Source: Draconibacterium aestuarii
Lineage (GTDB): Bacteria; Bacteroidota; Bacteroidia; Bacteroidales; Prolixibacteraceae
NCBI GenBank assembly: GCA_026671195.1
Contig: JAPOHD010000029.1
Span: forward strand, 26,342-90,341
Direction: 5' to 3'
Length of the DNA stretch: 64,000 nucleotides
Shown here: piece by piece, positions 18,806 to 28,735 of the stretch
Layout of the letters: every line of letters begins with the position of its first letter
How positions within the stretch are numbered: the stretch's first letter is position 1
Translations under genes and position numbers: made by a program
The notes under the pieces: model-generated
Databases searched by the model: none
What the model saw: the letters and a program-made list of their open reading frames with translations, nothing else
What the model was told of the DNA's origin: nothing

Positions 18806-19546
18806 TTAAAGGTCGCGTGCACTGCGCCCAAAACTGCGGTACTCGTCACGTTCAATCTCAATATTCGGTTCAATATATTCTCCATTGTGCGGAATAAATG
18901 CCAGGTATTTACTGGTAATTCCGCGATCGAGCCACTGTTTTTCGTAAAAAGTTTTAATACGTAACACATCGGTTAGATGCTCCCATTCGTACAAATTATC
19001 GGTTTCGGCCAACACCTCAAAATTATTTAGCTCGACCAATGTTTTGGTGTAGGTAAACTGAAAATTACTGTCACATTTCAGATGAATAATTCCTTCCGGG
19101 TTCAGAAATTTTCGATACCTGTTCAGAAAAAAAGTAGATGTTAAACGTTTCCGCACCCTTTTCATTTGTGGATCGGGAAAAGTAAGCCAGATCTCTTCCA
19201 CCTCATTTTCTGTAAAAAACTGGGCAATTAATTCGATGTTGGTACGTAAAAATCCCACATTTTTGAGTCCCCGTTCTTTTGCCTGCTTTGCCCCTTTCCA
19301 CAGTCGGGCACCCTTAATATCAACACCAATATAGTTAATGTCTGGATGCATGGCTGCCAGTTCTACAGTGTATTCTCCTTTGCCACAACCCAATTCAAGA
19401 ACAATGGGATTCTCATTTTTGAAAAAATCCTTTGCCCACTTTCCTCGTAAATAAAAATTATTGTTTTCTATTGCATGATAAGGAACCTGAACCACATGTT
19501 CAAAGTTCTTCATTTCATCAAATTTTTTTAGCTTCCCTTTTCCCAC
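18806..19546 (-). CDS. trmB: tRNA (guanine-N7-)-methyltransferase
   Basis: Methylates guanosine 46 in the tRNA variable loop using S-adenosylmethionine. The 246-residue protein carries the SAM-binding motif [16 protein letters not shown] near residues 49-64, [17 protein letters not shown] (the family's 'D.K..R...G...A') and the substrate-binding motif [17 protein letters not shown]. The N-terminal extension (about 40 residues, starting [12 protein letters not shown]) is typical of Bacteroidota TrmB. It is transcribed with the gldH-ricT-holB group, with 128 bases to gldH. Confidence 0.93.
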   Translation of the reverse strand: MGKGKLKKFDEMKNFEHVVQVPYHAIENNNFYLRGKWAKDFFKNENPIVLELGCGKGEYTVELAAMHPDINYIGVDIKGARLWKGAKQAKERGLKNVGFLRTNIELIAQFFTENEVEEIWLTFPDPQMKRVRKRLTSTFFLNRYRKFLNPEGIIHLKCDSNFQFTYTKTLVELNNFEVLAETDNLYEWEHLTDVLRIKTFYEKQWLDRGITSKYLAFIPHNGEYIEPNIEIERDEYRSFGRSARDL

Positions 19547-19674
19547 CTTTCTCTACTATAGTTAACACGTCATTCGTTCGCTTACCTACAGATCAGAATC
19601 GCAGCTGAACAGCTTTGATTCATTAGAAACTGCGCAGCCAACGGCAAACAGAATGACCAAAATTATATAAGTTG

Positions 19675-20145
19675 CTATTTTACTTCTTCAACCCGAAATC
19701 CTATGTCACTAATTCCTTCCAAATTATTCTCACGCATTCCGTGCTGGATTACTATCTTATAAATTCCTGAATTAGGAAAATATACATTTCTTCGGTAAAT
19801 AACCTCACGGGTTTTTATACCGCCAAAACCTTCGCCCAACCATTTCCCCGATGCGTCGGCCACCACCATTTCAAATGTATCGCGAATGGCAATTCCACCA
19901 GGCTGTTCAATTGTTACAAACAACCAAACATTACTATATTGGTAATTAATATCGTTTCTGATATTGATATATAAATTATGGTTTTGAATGGTATCGACTA
20001 TTGGAATATGGAAGACCACCAGCGAATCTTTTTGCCAGCCATCTTCCGGAATGGGCTGATATTGATCAAAAACACGGTTTGTGTCGCAGGCAGAAAGCAC
20101 AGTTAGAAAACATCCAACAATTATCCATTGAAAAACGTTCTTCAT
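19675..20145 (-). CDS. gldH: Gliding motility lipoprotein GldH
   Basis: 156-residue lipoprotein, lipobox LSAC with Cys20. It matches GldH, needed for gliding and linked to type IX secretion in Bacteroidota. Characteristic are the N-terminal CDTNRVFDQYQPIP segment, the 'W..DSLVVF.I.I.DT...HNLYINIR' beta-strand region and a C-terminal IGFRVEEVK-like strand. The start codon directly abuts the ricT stop with no spacer, so the two genes are co-transcribed; this ricT-gldH order is widespread in the phylum. The biochemical role of GldH is not settled. Confidence 0.88.
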   Translation of the reverse strand: MKNVFQWIIVGCFLTVLSACDTNRVFDQYQPIPEDGWQKDSLVVFHIPIVDTIQNHNLYINIRNDINYQYSNVWLFVTIEQPGGIAIRDTFEMVVADASGKWLGEGFGGIKTREVIYRRNVYFPNSGIYKIVIQHGMRENNLEGISDIGFRVEEVK

Positions 20146-21423
20146 TTATCTTCTTCTTGATTTACGATTTGAATTATTGCGCGATGCCTGTCCTTCATTA
20201 TTTCGCTGTCCTTGTTGAGGTCTGGACTGACGTTGCCCCTGGTTTTGTGTTTTATTTTCCTCGTGCGCTTGATTTGGGTTGCGGCGTTTACTCCGGCTCT
20301 TTTTCCGCATTTGTCTTTTGGGCTGGTCAAAACGATGCAAATCATCTTGTCCTACTACATTCTGGAACGATTCTGCATTTTTAGCAGTAACATCAAAACT
20401 TTCAGTAACCAGTTTTTCGGGCTTTTTCCCGTTGCGGTTCATTCGCTGAACTTCTTTAACCCTGCGAACAGGAACAGGAACTAAATTCGATGGCCCGTTG
20501 CCCTGTAGTGCATACCAATAAATTCCACCAAAAATATCTGCTTTTAAAAAATGATACGTTAAATTTTCGGAATGTAGCGGAATATTGCTTGGTGGGAAAT
20601 CTTTTTGTGCATCAATATAGGAATCCACCTCAAAATTCAAACAGCATTTTAGCTTTCCGCACTGTCCTGCCAGTTTTTGAGGATTCAGCGAAATTTCCTG
20701 GTAACGGGCCGCATTGGTTGTTACCGAAACAAAATTAGACATCCAGGTTGAACAGCAGAGTTCGCGTCCGCAAGGCCCGATTCCGCCAATTCTCCCGGCT
20801 TCCTGGCGGGCACCAATCTGTTTCATTTCGATACGAATACGAAAGCTTTCGGCCAGTACTTTAATCAACTGACGAAAGTCAACACGACCATCGGCGATGT
20901 AATAAAATATGGCTTTTGTGCGGTCGCCCTGGTACTCCACATCGCCAATTTTCATATCTAAACCAAGGTCTTGTACAATCTGTCTCGACTTAATCATGGT
21001 TTCGTGTTCCAGCGAAATAGCTTCTTTCCATTTGTCAATGTCTACCGTTTTGGCTTTGCGGTACACTTTACGGAACTCACCATTATTGAGGGTTACCTTA
21101 TGCCGTTTCATTTGTTCGAAAACCAGCTCGCCTTTTAACGAAATTATTCCAATATCGTGCCCCGGACTTCCTTCTACGGCCACCAAATCGCCAACACTGA
21201 TGTTTAGGTTATTTACGTTTCGATAGTAATCTTTGCGTGTGTTTTTAAAACGGACTTCCACAATATCGTCGCCCGGTATCGCTGTTTTTATATCGTTTAA
21301 CCAATCGGTAACATGCAACTTGGCGCAGCCTCCCCACCCCTTGGTACATATTCCTCTATCTGTAGTATCAACTTCCTGCATAGTTTGTTTTAGCAATTTA
21401 TCTTCGTCTGTTAAGATAAACAT
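20146..21423 (-). CDS. ricT: PSP1-domain protein, RicT/YaaT-like
   Basis: Cytoplasmic protein of the RicT (YaaT) family, known in Bacillus as part of the Fe-S-containing Ric complex that affects RNA maturation. The PSP1 region spans about residues 60-270. It contains the cysteine clusters CGRELCCSTWM and CGKLKCCLNF typical of cluster-binding members. The C-terminal about 100 residues are low-complexity, rich in Q, N, R and S, probably disordered and possibly nucleic-acid binding. It lies between holB and gldH. A minus-strand -7 element TACTTTTG (21432-21439) lies just upstream, close enough that the leader would be very short. Confidence 0.88.
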   Translation of the reverse strand: MFILTDEDKLLKQTMQEVDTTDRGICTKGWGGCAKLHVTDWLNDIKTAIPGDDIVEVRFKNTRKDYYRNVNNLNISVGDLVAVEGSPGHDIGIISLKGELVFEQMKRHKVTLNNGEFRKVYRKAKTVDIDKWKEAISLEHETMIKSRQIVQDLGLDMKIGDVEYQGDRTKAIFYYIADGRVDFRQLIKVLAESFRIRIEMKQIGARQEAGRIGGIGPCGRELCCSTWMSNFVSVTTNAARYQEISLNPQKLAGQCGKLKCCLNFEVDSYIDAQKDFPPSNIPLHSENLTYHFLKADIFGGIYWYALQGNGPSNLVPVPVRRVKEVQRMNRNGKKPEKLVTESFDVTAKNAESFQNVVGQDDLHRFDQPKRQMRKKSRSKRRNPNQAHEENKTQNQGQRQSRPQQGQRNNEGQASRNNSNRKSRRR

Positions 21424-21571
21424 TTAACTCACAAAAGTAATGATTAATGCCAAAATGATAGTTAATGGATTGATTTTTAAATTGAATCTAAAAAAAGTTG
21501 CTGAAATTATCCCTAAACGAATATTAACCTTTCTATTGACAATAATGATATTTCTGTAATAGATTTTAAAA

Positions 21572-22696
21572 CTACCTTTTTATCAGCCGCACCATCCGAA
21601 GTCCGGTATCCATAAAAATAATACGTGGATTTCCGTTCATTGAGATGTGTTTAATGGCCAGTTCAAATTCATCGGCAAAAGCCACAATGTTCCTTTCGTT
21701 AATAAAGGGAGCAAACTTTTTAGCCCACTCTTTTTCGTCAAGGTTCATGTATGTAATTTCGCTTCTTTTTAGGTTCGAAACAAAGTATTCGCGCACCAAA
21801 CGAAGGGCTGCGGCAAAGTAGGCTTTTTGTTTATCGCGGCCAATTTTTGCCATTTCGTCGGCCCACACAATTAACTCGCTTACTTTTCGGGCGTAAGCAA
21901 AACGCATCATTTCCTGGAATTTTTGGAAATAAAACTGCTCATCGTCGCCGGGAGTCAGGTATTCCAGGGCTTTTATATAACTTCCTGCAGCCAAATGAAC
22001 TGCATCCGGAACAATGGCCGGATCAACTCCCTCAAGTTTCAAAAGTGCTTGCTCTAAAGCCGTGTTATTTATAAACGGAAATTTAACCAGCTGCGCCCGC
22101 GACCGGATTGTACCAATTACTCCTTCTTCGTTTTCGGTGATTAACAAAAAAAGTGTTTTACTGGGCGGCTCTTCAATCATTTTCAGCAGTTTGTTCGAGC
22201 AGGCCTGATTCATTTTTTCAGGCAACCAAATAATCATTACTTTAAACTCTGCCTCAAACGATTTCAGGTTCAGCTTTCGGAGTATTGATTCACTTTCGCG
22301 CTCATAAATTTCGCCTTGTGCATTTCCGGCATCAATATGGCTTAACCACTGACTTAACTCAAAATACGGATTTGCACTTACCATGGTCCGCCACTTCGGA
22401 AGAAAATCGTCGCTAACCGGTTTATTAAACTGCTTTGCGTTAAAAATAGGGAATACAAAATGCAGATCGGGGTGAGCCAGTTTTTGATACTTATGGCAAC
22501 TGGGGCAAACACCACACGAATCTTCATCGCTGCGATTTTTGCACGAAATGTATTGCGCATAGGCTAGCGCCATGGGTAACTTGCCCGTTCCCGAGTGACC
22601 CGAAAACAACTGAGCATGACTTATTCGTTCTTCCTGCACCGAACGGATAAGGCGCTTTTTTATCTCGTCTTGTCCTACTACATCTTTAAAAAACAT
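21572..22696 (-). CDS. holB: DNA polymerase III delta' subunit
   Basis: Clamp-loader subunit. The 374-residue AAA+ protein begins FFKDVVGQDEIKKRL and has a P-loop-like GHSGTGKL at residues 33-40, where the usual Ser/Thr after Lys is Leu, in keeping with delta' not using ATP. A zinc-binding set Cys52, Cys61, Cys64 and Cys67 (CGVCPSC) is present. Further motifs are the HPD segment near 75 and SRAQLVKF (sensor/SRC-like). It starts a minus-strand run holB-ricT-gldH. A TATTTTTG match at 22701-22708 sits almost on the start codon. Confidence 0.88.
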   Translation of the reverse strand: MFFKDVVGQDEIKKRLIRSVQEERISHAQLFSGHSGTGKLPMALAYAQYISCKNRSDEDSCGVCPSCHKYQKLAHPDLHFVFPIFNAKQFNKPVSDDFLPKWRTMVSANPYFELSQWLSHIDAGNAQGEIYERESESILRKLNLKSFEAEFKVMIIWLPEKMNQACSNKLLKMIEEPPSKTLFLLITENEEGVIGTIRSRAQLVKFPFINNTALEQALLKLEGVDPAIVPDAVHLAAGSYIKALEYLTPGDDEQFYFQKFQEMMRFAYARKVSELIVWADEMAKIGRDKQKAYFAAALRLVREYFVSNLKRSEITYMNLDEKEWAKKFAPFINERNIVAFADEFELAIKHISMNGNPRIIFMDTGLRMVRLIKR

Positions 22697-22721
22697 AGGT
22701 CAAAAATAGTACTTTCTGCCG

Positions 22722-22751
22722 TTTCGAAGGAGGAACGGATGAGAAATCTCC
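22722..22751 (-). repeat. Degenerate intergenic repeat, copy 3 (upstream of holB)
   Basis: On the minus strand it reads GGAGATTTCTCATCCGTTC then CTCCTTCGAAA. It shares the AGATTTCTC and TTCGAAA blocks with the other copies but carries a few extra bases, and it precedes rather than follows a gene. Confidence 0.35.
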
Positions 22752-22927
22752 AATAAAAACACACAGATTTTTTAGTTCGTATAAATAACCATGGAATTGG
22801 CACTTTGAAGTCTTCGCCTTGCGTTTCCCTGCTTTTCGATGCTTGTTTTTTGGAATTTTGTAGTTTACCCGAACATTAAATTATAGCATTCCTGAAATAG
22901 CCCCTGTTTTTTGGATTCAATAATTTT

Positions 22928-22935
22928 TAACTTTG
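22928..22935 (+). promoter_or_regulatory. -7 promoter element of pgk
   Basis: TAACTTTG is a full TAnnTTTG match, 36 bases upstream of the pgk start. A TTTG lies at 22910-22913, somewhat closer than the usual 19-21 spacing. This supports the start at 22972 over an in-frame ATG at 22933. Confidence 0.5.
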
Positions 22936-22971
22936 GTTGATTTTTTCAAAAATATTTTAAAATACAATATT

Positions 22972-24168
22972 ATGCAAACTATTAGCAGTTATGATTTTAA
23001 AGGGAAAAGAGCACTTATTCGTGTTGACTTTAATGTTCCTTTAAACGAAAATTTTGAGATTACTGATGACACACGTATGCGTGCAGCGTTGCCAACCATT
23101 AAAAAAATTATCGAAGGTGGTGGTTCTCCTGTAATCATGTCGCACCTTGGACGTCCGAAAAACGGACCTGAGAAAAAATTCTCCTTAAAACCATTGGTAA
23201 ACCATTTGTCGGAATTATTGGGTGGTGCAACAGTAAAAATTGCTCCTGACTGTATTGGCGACGAGGTAAAAACCATGGCTGCTAATGTAAAACCAGGTGA
23301 AGTTCTGATTCTTGAAAACCTTCGTTTTTATAAAGAAGAAACTGCCGGCGACGAAGATTTTGCTGCCAAATTAGCTGAGAATGGTGACTGTTGGGTAAAC
23401 GATGCTTTTGGTACGGCTCATCGTGCGCACGCTTCAACAGCAATTATTGCTAAATTTTTCCCGAACGATAAAATGTTTGGTTATTTAATTGAGAGCGAAG
23501 TAAAAAGCCTTGACAAAGTTGTGAAAGATCCACAACGTCCGCTTACTGCAATTATGGGTGGTGCTAAAGTTTCGTCAAAAATTACAATCATCGAAAACTT
23601 GCTCGACAAAGTTGACAACCTGATTTTAGGAGGTGGAATGAAATTTACTTTCATAAAAGCACACGGCGGAAAAGTTGGCAGCTCAATTTGTGAAGACGAC
23701 TATCTGGAAACAGCATTAAACATTGAAAAATTAGCCAAAGAAAAAGGCGTAAATTTATATATGGCCAGCGACGTTGTTGCTGCCGATGCGTTTAGTAACG
23801 ACGCAAACATTAAGGTTATTCCTGCAAACGAGATTCCTGATGGATGGTTGGGATTAGATGCCGGTCCGGATAGTATTGAAAGTTTTAAAAAGGTAATTGA
23901 AACCTCAGGCACTATTCTGTGGAACGGTCCTGTTGGTGTTTTTGAGATGGAAAATTTCGCTGCAGGCTCAAAGGCCATAGGTTCTGCCATTGTTGAAGCA
24001 ACTAAGAAAGGTGCTTTCTCGCTTGTTGGTGGTGGCGACTCAGTTGCATGTGTAAACCAGTTTGGTTTTGCTGATGGTGTTTCGTACATCTCAACTGCAG
24101 GTGGTGCATTGCTGGAATATTTGGAAGGAAAAACTCTCCCTGGTGTTGCTGCTGTTCGCGGCGAATAA
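22972..24168 (+). CDS. pgk: Phosphoglycerate kinase
   Basis: Glycolytic kinase making ATP and 3-phosphoglycerate from 1,3-bisphosphoglycerate. The 398-residue protein (normal length) shows the signature [13 protein letters not shown] near residue 10, SHLGRPK near 60, [14 protein letters not shown] near 160, GGAKVSSK near 205, NGPVGVFE near 335 and the ATP-site GGGDSVA near 370. The frame is open 13 codons upstream, but that portion overlaps the promoter element and is not conserved. A strong terminator follows, so the gene is monocistronic. Confidence 0.96.
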   Translation: MQTISSYDFKGKRALIRVDFNVPLNENFEITDDTRMRAALPTIKKIIEGGGSPVIMSHLGRPKNGPEKKFSLKPLVNHLSELLGGATVKIAPDCIGDEVKTMAANVKPGEVLILENLRFYKEETAGDEDFAAKLAENGDCWVNDAFGTAHRAHASTAIIAKFFPNDKMFGYLIESEVKSLDKVVKDPQRPLTAIMGGAKVSSKITIIENLLDKVDNLILGGGMKFTFIKAHGGKVGSSICEDDYLETALNIEKLAKEKGVNLYMASDVVAADAFSNDANIKVIPANEIPDGWLGLDAGPDSIESFKKVIETSGTILWNGPVGVFEMENFAAGSKAIGSAIVEATKKGAFSLVGGGDSVACVNQFGFADGVSYISTAGGALLEYLEGKTLPGVAAVRGE

Positions 24169-24490
24169 TTCAGGCTTCTTAATTTTCTGAATAGGAGAAA
24201 CAAAAAATCAAATATATTTTCAAAGGTCCGATTTGTCAAATAGCAAATCGGGCCTTTTTTCTGAAAGTCACTACCGTTAAAGCACACTCAACTCCATTAA
24301 TATTACGGATTCCTCCGTAAACCACCTCCTTTAATAAAGGAAAATTGTCCGCATGCCTCTGCTCTGGTTTATTGAAAAAAACGCCTAAGTTATTTCTGGT
24401 CTACCCCATTCTCCTTTTATGCTTATACCACTACTACCTATATTTCATCTCCCGGAATTCGCTTCATTTTCTGTATCTTTAAAACAAAAA
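24169..24490. other. 322-base intergenic region after pgk
   Basis: Contains the pgk terminator (24222-24260) and two short palindromes (TTACGGA/TCCGTAA at 24303-24320 and CCTTTAATAAAGG just after). Near its end is a near-consensus -7 box TATCTTTA (24474-24481) that probably serves the next gene. No coding potential is evident. Confidence 0.6.
24222..24260 (+). terminator. Terminator of pgk
   Basis: A 14-bp stem (24222-24235 with 24244-24257) with a single G-T wobble and an 8-base loop ends in a run of six T. Confidence 0.85.
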
Positions 24491-24919
24491 ATGACAATAA
24501 AAGCCGACCTCGTTGAAGAACTGTTTTCACAGTTAAATTGTGCACAAACTGTTTTTGGCCTCCATGCCGAAGAGCTTGAATTGAATAAAGAAACCGCCTT
24601 TAAAATTGCCAGCGGATTTGGAGGAGGGATGGCATGCGCCGAAACATGCGGTGCAGTTACCGGTGCGTACATGGTAATTGGAATGAAACACGGACATTTC
24701 ACTTCTGATCCTGAAGCAAAAGCGGCTACAAAACAAAAAATTCAGCAATTCAACGAGAAATTTAAAGCAGAACACAGCAGTCTGATCTGTAAAGAACTTA
24801 CAGGATACGACATATCAACCGAAGAAGGAGCTGCTGCTGCAAATAACTCAGGAGTTTTCGCGAACAAGTGTCTGCAGCTTATAAAAACCGCTTGCGATAT
24901 TCTCGAAAAACATTTTTGA
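24491..24919 (+). CDS. C_GCAxxG_C_C family redox-type protein
   Basis: 142-residue protein of the small family named for its cysteine pattern (C_GCAxxG_C_C). Seen: NCAQTVFG near residues 16-23, then the core SGFGGGMACAETCGAVTGAYMVIG, then further cysteines in LICKELTG and NKCLQLIKTACDIL. The conserved cysteines suggest a redox or metal/cluster role, but no function is established. The frame is open 24 codons upstream; the start at 24491 gives the family's MTIKADLVEELF-like N-terminus and lies after a -7-like box. Confidence 0.8.
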   Translation: MTIKADLVEELFSQLNCAQTVFGLHAEELELNKETAFKIASGFGGGMACAETCGAVTGAYMVIGMKHGHFTSDPEAKAATKQKIQQFNEKFKAEHSSLICKELTGYDISTEEGAAAANNSGVFANKCLQLIKTACDILEKHF

Positions 24920-24970
24920 ACTCATTTCGAATCCGATTGTTTCATATTCAAATACTTAAAAAATAAAAAA

Positions 24971-25153
24971 ATGAAACGTAATGTAGGTTCTGTTGACCGT
25001 TTGGTGCGTATTGTTATCGGTTTAATTATTGCAATACTCGGAGTTGTTTTCGATAGCTGGTGGGGTTTAATTGGAATCATTCCGCTTGCCACAGGTTTGT
25101 TAAACTTTTGCCCGTTGTATTTACCTCTAAAAATTTCTACCGTAAAAAAATAA
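24971..25153 (+). CDS. DUF2892 (YgaP-like) small membrane protein
   Basis: 60-residue protein with the DUF2892 signature: MKRNVGSVDRLVRIVIGL at the N-terminus, then two closely spaced membrane helices (IIAILGVVF and LIGIIPLATGLLNFCPLY). The same domain forms the membrane anchor of rhodanese YgaP. Alone it is a frequent small inner-membrane protein of unknown role. It follows the cysteine-rich redox protein by 51 bases, so the pair may be co-transcribed. Confidence 0.85.
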   Translation: MKRNVGSVDRLVRIVIGLIIAILGVVFDSWWGLIGIIPLATGLLNFCPLYLPLKISTVKK

Positions 25154-25460
25154 TTCAACACATATTCCAATTTTACAAAAATCGACTCGGTTAACAAGTC
25201 ATTTTTTAAAATGAATAACTCCCTATAGTATTAATAATATCAGAGCAGTTCTAAAACTGAAATTATTGGATTACTTAATTCAATAATTATGCGTGGATCA
25301 ATGCAAAAAATCTGATTGAAAAACGTGTCCGGGGCAAGCATTTTGTACTTTTTACATAATGAAGAGTTCAAAACAAAGGAAATTAAGCAATTTTATATTC
25401 GGCTGCTAGGTATTTCCTCTCGAATTTTACAACTTTGGTCTTGCTAAAAACATTAATACT
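25154..25460. other. 307-base intergenic region before the beta-mannosidase gene
   Basis: AT-rich and without coding potential that I can see. CAACTTTG at 25430-25437 is one base off the -7 consensus and could be the promoter of the beta-mannosidase. No strong hairpin or repeat was noticed. Confidence 0.5.
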
Positions 25461-28055
25461 ATGAATTTGATTTCTCGTGCACCTTTAATGGCTGCAGTTT
25501 TTTTACTTTTTACAGTTGCCTGTAAGCAAACCCCAAAAGATCCAAATCTTATGATCGAGAAGGAATTAAGCTCCAACTGGACTTTTAACCAGGTTGGAAA
25601 AAACGAGTGGCTTCCTGCTACTGTTCCCGGAACGGTTCATACCGATCTGATAGATAATAAAAAGATTGAAGATCCTTTTTACAGGTTGAACGAACACAAT
25701 CTGCAATGGATTGATAAAGTGGACTGGGAATATAAAACAACTTTTATTGTGGATGAGCCAACACTTGACCGCGATCGTGTAGAACTCGACTTTAAGGGTC
25801 TCGATACCTGCGCCGACGTGATGGTAAATGATAAGAAAGTGGCCTCAACCGACAACATGTTCCGCGAGTACCAGATGGATGTAAAAGAATACCTGAAAGA
25901 AGGCCAAAACGAGTTGCATATTGTTTTTCGTTCGCCAGTAATTGAAGGCATAAAAAAATACGATGCCCAAGGATATGTAATTCCTGCTTCCGATAACGAC
26001 CAGGCGGAAAACGGAGAAGTGGAAGGCGGGAAAAGAGTAAGTATTTATACCCGAAAAGCCGGTTATCATTTTGGTTGGGACTGGGGTCCACGTTTGGTAA
26101 CCAGCGGAGTATGGCGCCCGGTATTCCTAAAAGCCTGGGACAAAGCGAAAATCGAAAATCTGCAAATTGTTCAAAACGAAGTTGCCGAAGACAAAGCTAC
26201 TTTTACAGCCATTTTTGAAGTTGATGCAGCAAAAAATGAAAAAGCAACGATTTCGATTGATAACGACGGAAAACAATTGGCAGCAGCTGTAGTGAATTTA
26301 ACCAAAGGAGTTGGAAAATATTCAGTCGATTTTGAAATTGAAAATCCAGAACTTTGGTGGACAGTAGGTTTAGGAGAACCTCATTTGTATAACATTTCCG
26401 GAGTATTAGCTATTGCCGGAAGAAAAATGACTGAAAACACACGGATTGGAATTCGCACTCTGAAACTCGTACGCGAAAAAGATGAGCATGGAACTTCGTT
26501 CTACTTCGAGTTGAACGGTCATCCAGTATTTATGAAAGGTGCTAACTATATTCCAAACGATGTTTTTCTTCCACGCGTTACCGACGAAAACTACAAAACA
26601 GTTGTTGAAACGGCCAAAAATTCGAACAACAACATGTTACGCATTTGGGGTGGCGGTATTTACGAAAACGATATTTTTTACGACTTGTGTGACGAAAACG
26701 GGATTTTGGTTTGGCAGGATTTTATGTTTGCCTGTGCTATGTTCCCCGGCGATGAAGCTTTTCTTGAAAATGTAAAACAAGAAGCAATTGATAATGTAAA
26801 ACGTTTGCGCAACCACCCAAGTATTGCCATGTGGTGTGGCAACAACGAAATTCTGGCTGCCTGGAACGGTTGGGGATGGAGAAAAACTGAAGAGGCCAAA
26901 AGCAAAGAAAATGCCGACAAAATCTGGGAGGCTTATGTCGATATTTTTCATAAAACATTGCCCGACGTGGTTGAACAGTACGATCCGCAACGTAGTTACT
27001 GGGGCTCAAGTCCGTCATCAGGACCAGGCGTTGATGCCGACCTTGTAAACGGCGACGAACATTATTGGGGTGTTTGGTGGGGCAAAGAACCTTTCGAAAC
27101 CTATGCAACACATTTAGCACGTTTTATGAGTGAATACGGATTCCAGAGTTTTCCAGAAATCGAATCGGTTCGCAAATATGCAACTCCCGAAGATTACGAC
27201 ATCTTTTCGGATGTAATGAAATCGCACCAACGATCATCGATCGGTAACGGAACCATTGAATATTACATGCTGAAAGAATACAAAAAGCCCAAAGATTTTG
27301 AATCGTTCTTGTATGTAAACCATGTGCTGCAAGCCGAAGGGATTAAGTTTGGAGTTGAAGGCCACCGCCGTGCCATGCCTTACTGTATGGGAAGTTTGTA
27401 CTGGCAAATAAACGATTGCTGGCCAGTTGCATCGTGGAGTTCAACCGATTATTATCAGAAATGGAAAGCCTTGCAGTATTACGTTAAAAAAGGCTTTGAG
27501 CAAGTTTTGGTGAGCCCATACGAAGAAGGAATTAAATTGAAGGTTGGCATTGTCAACGACCGTCTTGAACCAATCAATGCAGAGATGCGACTTCGATTGG
27601 TTGATTTTAACGGTAAGGTTATTTGGGAAGAAGCCCACCTGGTGGATATTCCTGCAAATTCGAGCGACGATTATTACGATGTGAATAAAAACGAGTTCCG
27701 TTTCAAATACCGTAAAAACATTAAGGATATGGTATTTACGGCTGAACTGGTAGAAAACGGAAAAGTACTTTCGAAAAACTACTACTATTTCCTTCCATAT
27801 AAAAACCTGAATGTGCCAAAACCAATCGTTGAGCATTCCATTTCGAAAATTGACGACGGTTATAACATTACAGTTTCGACCAACAAACTGGCTAAAAATG
27901 TTTACCTGCAAATTGCCGTTGAAGATGGATTTTTCTCAGATAACTATTTTGATTTATTACCCAACGAGAAAGTGACCATTCATCTGAAAACAGATATTTC
28001 TGAAGAAAAGCTAAATGAAGTACTGACCATACGTACTTTAAATGATGCGTTTTAA
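25461..28055 (+). CDS. Exported beta-mannosidase, GH2 family
   Basis: 864-residue lipoprotein (lipobox TVAC, Cys21) of glycoside hydrolase family 2, removing terminal beta-mannose residues, probably in the periplasm or at the cell surface. Domain order: sugar-binding jelly roll with the mannosidase hallmark WLPATVPGTVHTDL near residues 50-63; Ig-like domain with PELWWTVGLGEPHLY; TIM barrel with FMKGANYIPNDVFLPR, WGGGIYE, the acid/base Glu463 in MWCGNNE and the nucleophile Glu558 in MSEYGFQSFP; C-terminal beta domains. The similarity is to eukaryote-like beta-mannosidases. The gene stands alone, without neighbouring SusCD genes. Confidence 0.93.
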   Translation: MNLISRAPLMAAVFLLFTVACKQTPKDPNLMIEKELSSNWTFNQVGKNEWLPATVPGTVHTDLIDNKKIEDPFYRLNEHNLQWIDKVDWEYKTTFIVDEPTLDRDRVELDFKGLDTCADVMVNDKKVASTDNMFREYQMDVKEYLKEGQNELHIVFRSPVIEGIKKYDAQGYVIPASDNDQAENGEVEGGKRVSIYTRKAGYHFGWDWGPRLVTSGVWRPVFLKAWDKAKIENLQIVQNEVAEDKATFTAIFEVDAAKNEKATISIDNDGKQLAAAVVNLTKGVGKYSVDFEIENPELWWTVGLGEPHLYNISGVLAIAGRKMTENTRIGIRTLKLVREKDEHGTSFYFELNGHPVFMKGANYIPNDVFLPRVTDENYKTVVETAKNSNNNMLRIWGGGIYENDIFYDLCDENGILVWQDFMFACAMFPGDEAFLENVKQEAIDNVKRLRNHPSIAMWCGNNEILAAWNGWGWRKTEEAKSKENADKIWEAYVDIFHKTLPDVVEQYDPQRSYWGSSPSSGPGVDADLVNGDEHYWGVWWGKEPFETYATHLARFMSEYGFQSFPEIESVRKYATPEDYDIFSDVMKSHQRSSIGNGTIEYYMLKEYKKPKDFESFLYVNHVLQAEGIKFGVEGHRRAMPYCMGSLYWQINDCWPVASWSSTDYYQKWKALQYYVKKGFEQVLVSPYEEGIKLKVGIVNDRLEPINAEMRLRLVDFNGKVIWEEAHLVDIPANSSDDYYDVNKNEFRFKYRKNIKDMVFTAELVENGKVLSKNYYYFLPYKNLNVPKPIVEHSISKIDDGYNITVSTNKLAKNVYLQIAVEDGFFSDNYFDLLPNEKVTIHLKTDISEEKLNEVLTIRTLNDAF

Positions 28056-28191
28056 ATAATACTAGTCGTCACTCGTGATCAAATAGGGTGACGACTACCT
28101 TTAAACTTCCAATAACCTTCCGTTCAGAACACTTCGCACTCTTTAATTCCATTAACCATAAATATTCTCATTTTTATACCAAAATGAAGTA

Positions 28192-28728
28192 ATGATGAAT
28201 TTGTTTGTACTATTATTTTATTCTCTTTTTTCACTCTTTGCGGGTAAATCGGCAGCAAATGCCAATGTTTATATTGAAAAAGGAGCGCATCGCGAAGTAG
28301 TTGCTTTTAAGAAAACCGGGATAAAAGGGCAGGTTGTATTCAGGCACCTCGATGCCGCCACTTATCGCGTGCTTATTGTTTTCCCACAACAAGCAGGCAA
28401 GCTTATGGAACAAAAATCCAAACACCAAACCATGACAAAAGCCTCATATAATCAAAAAAATAAAACGTACTATTACCAGGGGGAAGAAGGCTATTTTGCC
28501 ATTAAGTTTTCAGATATTACACGAATTAAGAACGAGAATTTTCTGGCCACTTTTAAGGAAGACCATGATGAAGAAGGGAACTTTGCTGTGATCGCAGAAT
28601 TTGGCGCCCACAAAAACGGGGCATCCATTTCGCTTTCAGTAAAAGCAATTACTGCCGCACAATTCAAAAAAGCAACCAATAAAATTGGACACGACATTTC
28701 AACCCAATCTATTCAAGGCATAAAGTAG
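28192..28728 (+). CDS. Hypothetical exported protein
   Basis: 178 residues that I do not recognise. The hydrophobic N-terminus (NLFVLLFYSLFSLFAGKSAANA) looks like a Sec signal peptide with cleavage near residue 24. The mature part is basic and predicted beta-rich, with 'GIKGQVVFRHLDAATYRVLIVFP', which resembles a carbohydrate-binding or transthyretin-like beta-sandwich only loosely. It ends in an amphipathic segment. Start choice: ATGATG occurs at 28192, and either codon gives the same signal peptide. It follows the beta-mannosidase by 136 bases without an obvious terminator between. The stop is followed at once by an intergenic repeat copy. Confidence 0.6.
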   Translation: MMNLFVLLFYSLFSLFAGKSAANANVYIEKGAHREVVAFKKTGIKGQVVFRHLDAATYRVLIVFPQQAGKLMEQKSKHQTMTKASYNQKNKTYYYQGEEGYFAIKFSDITRIKNENFLATFKEDHDEEGNFAVIAEFGAHKNGASISLSVKAITAAQFKKATNKIGHDISTQSIQGIK

Positions 28729-28735
28729 AAAATGC

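Noticed and set aside
19560-19660. Fifth copy of the intergenic repeat
   Set aside because: GTCATTC and GAATGAC blocks occur here, but the rest of the pattern does not align.
22933-22971. N-terminal extension of phosphoglycerate kinase
   Set aside because: It overlaps a consensus -7 promoter element and is not part of the family.
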